A DNA stretch of 17,201 nt from Acidimicrobiaceae bacterium (GCA_003453695.1 DMNK01000103.1:21726-38926); one strand, 5' to 3'; shown: positions 7,494-12,684, counted from the stretch's first letter. Program-made: numbers and translations. Notes: generated by a model not told the origin, from the letters alone.

Positions 7494-7700
7494 CTATCCG
7501 GCCTGGGTGTAGCGGTCCGCCAGGTACCGGTTGACATCGTCCTCCCGCAGCCGGAAGGACTTGCCCACCCGCACAGCCGGCAGCTCACCGGAGTTGATGA
7601 GCCGGTAGACCGTCATGTTGGACACCCTCAAGGTGGCCGCGACCTCGCGCACGGTCAGGTAGCGAGCGCTCGTCCCCTCGTTCGAACTCAGTGGAATCAC
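7494..7700 (-). CDS. Small excisionase-type (MerR-like) helix-turn-helix DNA-binding protein
   Basis: From the GTG at 7698-7700 this is a 68-residue protein that is almost entirely one winged HTH: YLTVREVAATLRVSNMTVYR (about 14-33) is the helix-turn-helix and LPAVRVGKSFRLREDDVNRY (about 40-59) the wing and following helix. It resembles actinobacterial BldC-like proteins and the product of M. tuberculosis Rv0500A, which also follows proC. No excision partner or integrase is nearby, so a chromosomal regulatory role is more likely than phage excision. The frame is open up to 7763, but that extension has no family counterpart and covers the palindrome at 7728-7745. A GGAGAGGGG run directly precedes the chosen GTG, closer than usual for a ribosome site. 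The target genes are unknown. Confidence 0.88.
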   Translation of the reverse strand: MIPLSSNEGTSARYLTVREVAATLRVSNMTVYRLINSGELPAVRVGKSFRLREDDVNRYLADRYTQAG

Positions 7701-7719
7701 CCCTCTCCGCCCTGAGGCG

Positions 7720-7725
7720 ACTGTA
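7720..7725 (-). promoter_or_regulatory. Possible -10 box (TACAGT) of the small HTH gene
   Basis: TACAGT on the minus strand lies 19 nt before the GTG at 7700. It directly adjoins the palindrome at 7728-7745, which would then overlap the -10 to -35 spacer. The leader would be about 12 nt and contains the purine-rich GGAGAGGGG. No convincing -35 hexamer is seen. Confidence 0.35.
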
Positions 7726-7727
7726 CG

Positions 7728-7745
7728 CCACTGTGGCCAAAGTGG
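7728..7745. promoter_or_regulatory. 18-bp imperfect palindrome, candidate operator before the HTH gene
   Basis: The sequence reads CCACTGTGGCCAAAGTGG, which is CCACT-N-TGGCCA-N-AGTGG: 16 of 18 positions are symmetric about the TGG/CCA centre. It lies 28-45 bp upstream of the HTH start codon and directly upstream of a TACAGT -10-like box. It is AT-richer at its arms than the surrounding DNA and sits in the 72-bp gap after proC. A site for a dimeric regulator, perhaps the HTH protein itself, is the natural reading, but this is inference. Confidence 0.45.
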
Positions 7746-7772
7746 GGAAGGGGGTTCGGGCAATTGGCCGGG

Positions 7773-8594
7773 TCAGCCCGGTTCGGTGCCGATCTGACGG
7801 GAGCGCGCCGCCGCCGCCGCCACCGCCCGGGCCAGGGCCGGGCGCAGGCCGGCGGCCTCGAGCACGGACAGGGCCGCCTCGGTCGTGCCTCCCGGCGAGG
7901 TGACCTGGGCGCGCAGGGCGGCGGGGTCGGCCCCCGGCTCGGCGAGCAGTCGCCCGGCGCCCGCCACGGTGGCCAGGGCCAGGCGGCGGGACAGCTCGGG
8001 GTCGAGCCCCTGCTCCTCCCCGGCGGCGGCCAGGGCCTCGGCCAGGAGGAAGACGTAGGCGGGCCCGGAGCCGGAGACGGCGGTCACGGCGTCCATGGCC
8101 CCCTCGGGCACCCGGACCACCTGGCCCACGGCACCGAGGAGCGCTTCGGCCCAGGCCATGTCCTCCTCCCCGGCGCCGTCGCCGGCGGCGATGGCCGTCA
8201 TGCCGGCGCCGACGAGGGCGGGGGTGTTGGGCATGGCCCGCACCACGGCCACCTGCGGGCCCGCCCAGGACTGCAGCCGTTGGAGCGTGACACCGGCCAT
8301 GATCGACAGCCAGCGGGGAGCCGCCACGGCGGCCAGTGCCCGCGCCGCTTCCTTGGCCGACTGGGGCTTCACCGCCAGCACCGCCCCCTCGGCCGACAGC
8401 GGCGCCTCCGCCAGGGTGACGCCGGGAAGGGCGCCGGCCAGCTGGGCGCGGCGCGCCTCGTCGACTTCGACCACCGTCACGGAGGTGGCGTCCCACCCTG
8501 CGCTGCACAGCCCGCGCACCAGCGCCGTGCCCATGCGCCCGCCGCCCACCACGACGAGGCGCGGCGTCGTCGGTGGCGGCCCCGAGCTGGACAC
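7773..8594 (-). CDS. proC: Pyrroline-5-carboxylate reductase
   Basis: ProC reduces 1-pyrroline-5-carboxylate to proline with NAD(P)H, the last step of proline synthesis, in the cytoplasm. The 273-residue protein has the N-terminal dinucleotide fold LVVVGGGRMGTALVRGL (about 13-29), AVKPQSAKEAARAL, the VVRAMPNTPALVGAGMTA segment, the AVSGSGPAYVFLLAEAL block and the C-terminal signature VTSPGGTTEAAL near 229-240. Length and motifs are typical. It starts at a GTG (8592-8594) with a TAGGGT box 9 nt before it. It lies between a YbjN-like gene and a small HTH gene, the latter as in mycobacteria. A long structured element lies 35 bp upstream of the start and may belong to its leader. Confidence 0.96.
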   Translation of the reverse strand: MSSSGPPPTTPRLVVVGGGRMGTALVRGLCSAGWDATSVTVVEVDEARRAQLAGALPGVTLAEAPLSAEGAVLAVKPQSAKEAARALAAVAAPRWLSIMAGVTLQRLQSWAGPQVAVVRAMPNTPALVGAGMTAIAAGDGAGEEDMAWAEALLGAVGQVVRVPEGAMDAVTAVSGSGPAYVFLLAEALAAAGEEQGLDPELSRRLALATVAGAGRLLAEPGADPAALRAQVTSPGGTTEAALSVLEAAGLRPALARAVAAAAARSRQIGTEPG

Positions 8595-8603
8595 TGCCGG
8601 GCG

Positions 8604-8609
8604 ACCCTA
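8604..8609 (-). promoter_or_regulatory. Possible proximal -10 box (TAGGGT) of proC
   Basis: TAGGGT on the minus strand fits TANNNT and ends 9 nt before the proC GTG. If used, proC would be transcribed nearly leaderless and the upstream hairpin would not be part of this transcript. No -35 box is evident. Confidence 0.3.
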
Positions 8610-8628
8610 GTGCGCAGCGGCGCGGCTA

Positions 8629-8695
8629 CGGCCCGAGGAACCCTGGACGGCAGTTGCACTTCCCCGATCAACGTCCGTCCCAGCCCCTCGGGCCG
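8629..8695 (-). ncRNA. Candidate structured RNA: nested 67-nt hairpin upstream of proC
   Basis: On the minus strand a perfect 10-bp outer stem pairs 8695-8686 (CGGCCCGAGG) with 8638-8629 (CCTCGGGCCG). Inside it, GGACGG (8680-8675) pairs with CCGTCC (8650-8645), and then GTTG (8672-8669) pairs with CAAC (8656-8653), closing the 12-nt loop ATCGGGGAAGTG. Two G-U pairs and two more Watson-Crick pairs can fill much of the internal loop. The element starts about 6 nt after the transcription start predicted from the box at 8708-8713. It could be a proC 5' leader or a short independent RNA; there is no T-run after it. I do not recognise it as a named family. Confidence 0.4.
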
Positions 8696-8707
8696 CGCTG
8701 AGAAACC

Positions 8708-8736
8708 ACTCTACTCTCCGCCCCCACGCTGTTCAC
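8708..8736 (-). promoter_or_regulatory. Possible promoter (GTGAAC-N17-TAGAGT) for the structured element and proC
   Basis: On the minus strand GTGAAC (8736-8731) and TAGAGT (8713-8708) are separated by 17 nt, the optimal spacing for a housekeeping-type promoter. The -10 fits TANNNT; the -35 is only a partial match to TTGACA. A start near 8701 would place the hairpin at the very 5' end of the transcript. The -35 overlaps the last codons of the YbjN-like gene. Confidence 0.35.
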
Positions 8737-9218
8737 GGGGAACGTCGCCGGCGCCGGTAGCGGCCGGCGAAGCCGATGAGCATGGCGGTCGGGAACACGT
8801 CGTCGATGTAGGCGAGCGACGACCCCACGATGCGATCGAGCTCGTCCTCGGTGACGTCCACCACGGGGAGCTCACCGACGAGATAGACGGCGTCCTCGGG
8901 GCCGAGGGCGAAGCGGGCCCGGTGCAGGTCGCCGTTGCGGCGCAGCAGGTACTCATAGGCCCGCTCGATGTTGGTCTCGGGCGCCGGCATGACCTGTGCC
9001 TCGTGGTGCAGCGTGCGCTGACGCATGGTGAGCCAGACCGTCACGTAGTCCTTCTCGTCGCCGGTGAGCCGCAGGTACCAGCGCGCCGGGCCGTCGTCGC
9101 TGTGGCGGTCGACGGCTACGAGGGCGCCGCCCTCGGCGAGGCGCGCCGCCGCCCAGGAGTCGACGAGAGCGGCGCACGCCTGGCGTTGCGACGGCGTGGC
9201 GACCGGGGCGAGGTCCAC
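8733..9218 (-). CDS. YbjN domain-containing protein
   Basis: The 161-residue protein starts at GTG (9216-9218), 19 bp after the mshA stop. It has the alpha/beta pattern of the YbjN family, which resembles type III secretion chaperone folds: WYLRLTGDEKDYVTVWLTMR as central strands, LHHEAQVMPAPE, then IERAYEYLLRRN followed by ARFALGPEDAVYLVGELP. The C-terminal part has VTEDELDRIVGSSLAYIDD and ends in a basic RYRRRRRSP tail. No enzyme motif, signal peptide or membrane segment is visible. A homologue (Rv0487) also directly follows mshA in mycobacteria, so a link to mycothiol or stress physiology is conceivable, but its function is not established. The basic tail is a slightly unusual feature and could bind nucleic acid or membrane. 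Confidence 0.85.
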   Translation of the reverse strand: MDLAPVATPSQRQACAALVDSWAAARLAEGGALVAVDRHSDDGPARWYLRLTGDEKDYVTVWLTMRQRTLHHEAQVMPAPETNIERAYEYLLRRNGDLHRARFALGPEDAVYLVGELPVVDVTEDELDRIVGSSLAYIDDVFPTAMLIGFAGRYRRRRRSP

Positions 9219-9237
9219 GACGGGGACGAGCCCGTGG

Positions 9238-10473
9238 TTAGCGGCACTCCACGAGGTTGCCGACGGCGAGCTCCTCGTAGGTGGCGCGCAGCACGGCGGC
9301 GGAGCGGGCCCACGTGTAGCGCCTGGCGCGCAGCACCGCTTCGCTCGCCATGCGCTCGGCCCCGAGCGGGTCGTCGAGGATGCGGCGGACGGCGCCGGCG
9401 AAGGCGGCGGGGTCGCCGTCGTCGATGAGGTACCCGGTGCACCCGTGGTCGACCAGGGTGGTGAGGCCGCCCACCGCCGTGGCCACCACCGGGGTGCCGC
9501 AGGCGGCTGCTTCCAGGGCCACCAGACCGAAGGACTCGGAGCGGCTGGGCACGAGGCACACGTCGGCGGCCCGGTAGAAGGTGGAGAGCAGCTCGTGCGG
9601 CTGGGGCTCGACGAAGCGAACTCGATGTGCGAGGCCGGCGTCCGCCACCTCCGCTTCGAGCCGGCCGCGGTACGCCTCGGCGTCGGGGCCGCTCGGACCG
9701 CCCACGATGACCAGCTGGGCGTCGTCGCTCAGCGCCGCCAGGGCCCGCACGGCCACCTCGGCGCGCTTCAACGGCTGCAGCCGTCCCACGAACAGAAGCA
9801 GCGGCACGTCGAGAGGCAGGCCCAGGGCGCGTCGAGCCTGGGGGCGGTGGCCGGGGCCGAAGAAGGCGTGGTCCACGCCGGGGGCCACCACGCGCACCCG
9901 TCCGGCGTCGGCGTGGTACAGCCCGGCCAGCTGGTCCGCTTCCACGGTGCACGAGGCCAGCACCACGTCGGAGCAGCGCATGATCTCCGCCTCTGCCTCG
10001 GCCCGTCGACGGGGCTCGCTGCTGCGCAGCTCCTCGGGGCTCGCCTCGGCCTTGACGCGGGCCAGGGTGTGGAAGGTGGACACCAGCGGCAGCTCGAGCT
10101 CGTGCTTGAGCCGGTGGCCGGCCAAGCCCGACAACCAGTAGTTGGCGTGGAGGGCGTCGAAGCCCTCCCCCTCGCCGTCGGTCATGAGGGCGGCCACGTT
10201 GTCGGCGAACTCGTCCACCACGCCCGGGAGCGCCTCCTTGGCCATGGGGCCGAGAGGGCCGGCGGGCACGTGGTGGAGGCGGAAGCCGGGCTCGACGACC
10301 ACCGAGGCGGGGAGCTCGGCTGAGTAGGCCCGGGTGTAGACGTCGCAGTCCACCCCGGCACGGGCGAGCGCCGTGGTGAGCTCCCGGACGTAGACGTTCA
10401 TCCCCCCGCCGTCGCCGGTGCCCGGCTGCGCCAGGGGGGAGGTGTGCAGGGAGAGCACGGCCAGCCGACGCAC
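9238..10473 (-). CDS. mshA: D-inositol-3-phosphate glycosyltransferase (mycothiol synthesis)
   Basis: MshA transfers N-acetylglucosamine from UDP-GlcNAc to 1L-myo-inositol-1-phosphate, the first step of mycothiol synthesis. From GTG (10471-10473) the protein has 411 residues. The N-terminal domain starts VRRLAVLSLHTSPLAQPGTG and continues DGGGMNVYVRELTTAL, the segment characteristic of MshA. ANYWLSGLAGHRL and VVSTFHT-like blocks follow. The GT4 donor domain has VAPGVDHAFF, LLLFVGRLQPLKRAEVAVRA, VLVPSRSESFGLVALEAAAC-like residues (the E-x7-E motif) and GTPVVATAVGG. The family is largely restricted to actinobacteria, which supports the taxonomic call. The frame is open to 10860, but that part is antisense-like and overlaps the XRE gene. 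The other mycothiol genes are not in this window. Confidence 0.95.
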   Translation of the reverse strand: MRRLAVLSLHTSPLAQPGTGDGGGMNVYVRELTTALARAGVDCDVYTRAYSAELPASVVVEPGFRLHHVPAGPLGPMAKEALPGVVDEFADNVAALMTDGEGEGFDALHANYWLSGLAGHRLKHELELPLVSTFHTLARVKAEASPEELRSSEPRRRAEAEAEIMRCSDVVLASCTVEADQLAGLYHADAGRVRVVAPGVDHAFFGPGHRPQARRALGLPLDVPLLLFVGRLQPLKRAEVAVRALAALSDDAQLVIVGGPSGPDAEAYRGRLEAEVADAGLAHRVRFVEPQPHELLSTFYRAADVCLVPSRSESFGLVALEAAACGTPVVATAVGGLTTLVDHGCTGYLIDDGDPAAFAGAVRRILDDPLGAERMASEAVLRARRYTWARSAAVLRATYEELAVGNLVECR

Positions 10474-10481
10474 GAGCGGTG

Positions 10482-10487
10482 AGCCTA
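10482..10487 (-). promoter_or_regulatory. Possible -10 box (TAGGCT) of mshA
   Basis: TAGGCT on the minus strand ends 8 nt before the mshA GTG and fits TANNNT. Its first three bases are the TAG stop codon of the XRE gene, so the match may be partly accidental. No Shine-Dalgarno sequence is seen in the 11-bp gap. Confidence 0.3.
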
Positions 10488-10934
10488 CCGGGGGGCCTCC
10501 CGGCCCTCCCCGTCCTCCTCGGCTCCCGACGGAGGCTCGTTCTCGTGGCGGAACGACAGGTAGATGCGCACGAGCGCCTGCTTCTGGTCCTCGTTCAGGT
10601 GCGGGTCGGCCAGGATCTCCCTGGCCAGGTCGGTCTCGCCGTTGCCGGGCTCGAGGATCCCGGCCTGAACGTAGAGGGTCTCGGCCGAGATGCGCAGCGC
10701 CTTGGCGATCTGCTGGAGGATCTCCGCCGACGGGCGCCGCAGGCCGCGCTCGATCTGGCTCAGATAGGGGTTGGAGATGCCCGCCAGCTCCGACAACCTG
10801 CGCAGCGACAGCCGGGCCGTGTTGCGTTGCTCGCGGATGAAGGCGCCGAGGTCGTGCCAACGGTCGGGGAGCTGCCGAGCCAGGACGTCCTCCAGGCCGA
10901 GCTCAGGTGAGCAGGCCGTCGGGCGAGGCGTCAC
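10485..10934 (-). CDS. XRE-family helix-turn-helix transcriptional regulator
   Basis: This 149-residue protein has a central Cro/C1-type HTH at about 30-85: LGAFIREQRNTARLSLRRLS, ELAGISNPYLSQIERGLRRP, then SAEILQQIAKALRISAETLY. A short helical tail with LNEDQKQALVRIYLSFRHEN and an acidic end follow. It closely resembles the conserved actinobacterial single-domain regulator represented by M. tuberculosis Rv0474. No metabolite-binding domain is present. The only conventional start found is GTG at 10932-10934, which overlaps the end of the rsiG-like gene by 32 bp, so the two are likely co-transcribed. Its stop lies 11 bp before mshA, which it might control. The target and signal cannot be read from the sequence. 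Confidence 0.9.
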   Translation of the reverse strand: MTPRPTACSPELGLEDVLARQLPDRWHDLGAFIREQRNTARLSLRRLSELAGISNPYLSQIERGLRRPSAEILQQIAKALRISAETLYVQAGILEPGNGETDLAREILADPHLNEDQKQALVRIYLSFRHENEPPSGAEEDGEGREAPR

Positions 10935-11451
10935 CCGACTTGTAACGACTCACGATCTGGCCTTGCACGGTGTCGATGCGCTCGTGCAGCTCCTTGCGCT
11001 GGGCCGAGATGCGCGCCTCGAGGTCCACCAGCTGCTCCGAGATGGACCGGAGGCGGGCCGGGTCCATGGTGGGCAGCTCGGCGAGGTGGGCGGGGCCGAG
11101 CACGGCGTCGACCTCCGCCGTGAGGTTCTCGTCGTCGACGGTCTCCATGTCGGGCGCCAGCCGGGCGGGGAGGCGCCCGGGGCCGGCGGGGCGGGGAGGC
11201 CCGCTGCCGATGATGGACGGGAGGTCCTCCACCACGCCGGCCAGGTCACCATCCTTGGCGGCGCTGCCGCCCAGGATGCTGTGCACGACGTCGATGCGCC
11301 CCTGCGCCACGCGCCGGAGGTAGGACACCGCCGTCTCGGCCCGGTTGAGCTCGTTGCGCATGGCCCGCAGGTCGTCGAGGGAACGGTCCTCGAGGCCTTC
11401 GAGGTAGTCCGGGGCGAACAGCCGGTCGAGCTCGTTCTGCAGCCGGGCCAC
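10903..11451 (-). CDS. RsiG-like coiled-coil protein, predicted c-di-GMP-binding anti-sigma factor
   Basis: The protein is 182 residues, mostly helical, with no membrane segment. Residues 39-54 (ETAVSYLRRVAQGRID) match E-x3-S-x2-R-x3-Q-x3-D exactly. This is the c-di-GMP-binding motif of RsiG, the anti-sigma factor that holds sporulation sigma WhiG in Streptomyces. A second helix, residues 145-160 (EARISAQRKELHERID), repeats it with Q replaced by H. A proline/glycine-rich linker (about 83-102) separates the two helices, consistent with an antiparallel coiled-coil hairpin. The N-terminus (ELDRLFAPDYLEGLEDRSLD) precedes the first helix. GTG (11449-11451) is preceded by TAGCAT at 6 nt. The gene overlaps the XRE regulator. 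The sigma partner is not in the window, so the anti-sigma role is inferred from family and motif. Confidence 0.82.
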   Translation of the reverse strand: MARLQNELDRLFAPDYLEGLEDRSLDDLRAMRNELNRAETAVSYLRRVAQGRIDVVHSILGGSAAKDGDLAGVVEDLPSIIGSGPPRPAGPGRLPARLAPDMETVDDENLTAEVDAVLGPAHLAELPTMDPARLRSISEQLVDLEARISAQRKELHERIDTVQGQIVSRYKSGDASPDGLLT

Positions 11452-11457
11452 CGGTCG

Positions 11458-11463
11458 ATGCTA
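11458..11463 (-). promoter_or_regulatory. Possible -10 box (TAGCAT) of the rsiG-like gene, leaderless layout
   Basis: TAGCAT on the minus strand fits TANNNT and ends exactly 6 nt before the GTG, so the first transcribed base would be the start codon. It sits in the 61-bp gap after sodX. No -35 box is evident. Confidence 0.4.
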
Positions 11464-11512
11464 GCCCGCATGCGCCGCGGCCGAGCGGAGCGCACGCCGC
11501 CGCGCCGCTCCC

Positions 11513-11914
11513 TCAGCGGACCGCTCCACGCCGGTGGGAAGGGGCGTAGCGGCGCACGGCCCGTCCCCGGACCTCGGACACGGGAACGGCACCGAACTCG
11601 CGGCTGTCGGTGCTGGCTTCGGGGTTGTCGCCGCGCAGCTCGACCCACCCGCTGTTCACCTCGGCCGCCCGCTTCACGAGCAGGCGCCCGGGATAGCGGG
11701 GGTCGGCCACCGCCACCAGATCGCCGCGCCGCAGGCGGCCGGTGCGCACCACGAGCAGGCGGTCACCGGGCTCCAAGGTGGGACGCATGCTGGTGCCCTC
11801 CACCACCACCCGGGTGGCCCCCAGCGCCCGCAGCGCGGCGGCCAGGAGCACGGCGGCCATCGCCAGCGTCACGGACAGCGCGGTGGTGCGGGTCGCCGGC
11901 AACGCCAGGTTCAC
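11513..11914 (-). CDS. sodX: Nickel-type superoxide dismutase maturation protease (S26 signal-peptidase family)
   Basis: SodX-type proteases are thought to remove the N-terminal propeptide of nickel SOD so that the new N-terminal histidine can bind nickel. The 133-residue protein has one membrane segment (about 10-30), then GTSMRPTLEPGDRLLV with the probable nucleophile Ser42, RRGDLVAVADPRYPGRLLVK with the probable general base Lys81, and the ELRGDNPEASTDSREFGAVP block typical of signal peptidase I relatives. It is much shorter than housekeeping LepB, as expected for this subfamily. It starts at GTG (11912-11914), 65 bp from the divergent sodN start. That pairing is the main reason to call it SodX rather than a generic signal peptidase. 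The active site probably faces the cytoplasm or membrane interface; this is not resolved here. Confidence 0.9.
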   Translation of the reverse strand: MNLALPATRTTALSVTLAMAAVLLAAALRALGATRVVVEGTSMRPTLEPGDRLLVVRTGRLRRGDLVAVADPRYPGRLLVKRAAEVNSGWVELRGDNPEASTDSREFGAVPVSEVRGRAVRRYAPSHRRGAVR

Positions 11915-11937
11915 CCTGCGGGCACCGTGGATAAGGT
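11910..11937 (+). promoter_or_regulatory. Possible sodN promoter (TTCACC-N16-TAAGGT)
   Basis: TTCACC (11910-11915) and TAAGGT (11932-11937) are separated by 16 nt and would start transcription near 11944, giving a leader of about 36 nt. The -35 box overlaps the sodX start codon, so a factor bound here could affect both divergent genes. The -35 match is only four of six. Confidence 0.4.
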
Positions 11938-11965
11938 GGTCATGACCGAAGATTCCAGCATCGAA

Positions 11966-11970
11966 GGGAG
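11966..11970 (+). promoter_or_regulatory. Ribosome binding site of sodN, in a small possible hairpin
   Basis: GGGAG lies 9 nt before the ATG and is one of the few clear Shine-Dalgarno sequences in the window. GGGA (11966-11969) can pair with TCCC (11974-11977) across a 4-nt loop, which would partly hide the site. Confidence 0.5.
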
Positions 11971-11979
11971 ACCTCCCCC

Positions 11980-12420
11980 ATGCGCATCGCGGACCACCTG
12001 CTCGCCGCCCTCGACCGGTTCTCAGCTCCCGTGACGGTGCACGCTCACTGCGACCTGCCCTGCGGCGTGTACGACCCGGCCCAGGCCCGCATCGAGGCGC
12101 AGTCGGTGAAGGCCATCCAGGAGCGCTACCAGAACGCCGAGAAGTCGAAGTCGGCGGCCGAGACGGCCGACGACTACCGGGCTCGCTGCCTCAACATCAA
12201 GGAGCAGCGGGCCAACCTGGTGAAGGAGCACCTGTGGGTGCTGTGGACCGACTACTTCAAGCCGGAGCACAAAGAGAAGTACCCGCAGCTGCACGACCTG
12301 TTCTGGAACGCCACCAAGGAAGCCGGCCTCTCCAAGAAGTCCCAGGACCCGGCGCAGGGCCAGAAGCTGCTCGACCTGGTGGGCGAGATCGACACCATCT
12401 TCTGGGAGACGAAGAAGTAA
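11980..12420 (+). CDS. sodN: Nickel superoxide dismutase
   Basis: SodN dismutates superoxide using nickel. The 146-residue precursor starts at ATG with a ribosome site 9 nt before it. The first 22 residues form a propeptide ending VTVHA. Maturation exposes His23 of HCDLPCGVY, the nickel hook, in which His1, Cys2 and Cys6 of the mature chain bind the metal. The following YDPAQARIEAQSVKAI, NIKEQRANLVKEHLWVLWTD and YFKPEHKEKYPQLHDLF segments and the C-terminal IDTIFWETKK are classic for SodN. The mature chain of about 124 residues is close to the Streptomyces enzyme (117), and the propeptide is somewhat longer. The divergent sodX supplies the likely protease. A strong hairpin follows the stop. 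Expression in response to nickel through Nur is known in Streptomyces, but no Nur site was identified here. Confidence 0.97.
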   Translation: MRIADHLLAALDRFSAPVTVHAHCDLPCGVYDPAQARIEAQSVKAIQERYQNAEKSKSAAETADDYRARCLNIKEQRANLVKEHLWVLWTDYFKPEHKEKYPQLHDLFWNATKEAGLSKKSQDPAQGQKLLDLVGEIDTIFWETKK

Positions 12421-12425
12421 GGCGC

Positions 12426-12450
12426 CCGGGGAGCCGCGCCGGCCCCCCGG
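12426..12450. terminator. Hairpin between convergent sodN and the zinc-finger gene
   Basis: CCGGGG (12426-12431) pairs with CCCCGG (12445-12450) and GCC with GGC inside, separated by one A-C mismatch, leaving a 5-nt GCGCC loop. It begins 6 bp after the sodN stop and ends 4 bp before the stop of the opposing gene. Only a short TTCT follows, so it would be a U-poor, possibly bidirectional terminator. Confidence 0.55.
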
Positions 12451-12453
12451 TTC

Positions 12454-12669
12454 TCAGCCCGAGACGACAGGCAGGTGGGCGGCGCAGTGGCGCGCCCCCG
12501 GACGGTCTTCGAGGGTCTCGGCCGGAAGGCGGTCGCCGCACACCTCACAGGTGCCGTAGCTGCCGTCGTCGAGCCGGGCCAGAGCCCGCTCGATGTCGTC
12601 CATCTCCGATGCCAGGGCGTCGAGGGCGCCGGCATCGACGAGACCCGGGGTCGTGTCGTCGTCGTCCAC
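12454..12669 (-). CDS. Small DksA/TraR-type zinc-finger protein
   Basis: This 71-residue protein has an acidic N-terminus (MDDDD), a predicted helix GALDALASEMDDIERALARL (about 14-33) and a DksA/TraR zinc finger: YGTCEVCGDRLPAETLEDRP, then GARHCAAH. Ligands would be Cys41, Cys44, Cys62 and His65 in C-x2-C-x17-C-x2-H spacing. The family's usual fourth cysteine is replaced by histidine. DksA/TraR proteins bind the RNA polymerase secondary channel and modulate initiation, often with ppGpp, but this one lacks the long coiled coil of DksA and is TraR-sized. GTG (12667-12669) has TAGGGT 9 nt before it. The gene converges with sodN and is divergent from the aminotransferase gene. Whether it truly acts on RNA polymerase is unknown. 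Confidence 0.85.
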   Translation of the reverse strand: MDDDDTTPGLVDAGALDALASEMDDIERALARLDDGSYGTCEVCGDRLPAETLEDRPGARHCAAHLPVVSG

Positions 12670-12678
12670 CGAGGCCTC

Positions 12679-12684
12679 ACCCTA
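12679..12684 (-). promoter_or_regulatory. Possible -10 box (TAGGGT) of the zinc-finger gene
   Basis: TAGGGT on the minus strand ends 9 nt before the GTG at 12669. It shares the 70-bp divergent gap with the box of the aminotransferase gene. The intervening GAGG could also act as a weak ribosome site. No -35 box is evident. Confidence 0.35.

Noticed and set aside
8731..8743. GTTC-ACGGG-GAAC inverted repeat as a possible Rex operator
   Set aside because: It is shorter than and spaced differently from the TGTGAAC...GTTCACA type and lies at the YbjN gene end, far from known Rex targets.
10474..10860. N-terminal extension of mshA up to 10860
   Set aside because: It runs through the XRE gene in another frame and MshA homologues begin near LSLHTSPLAQPG.
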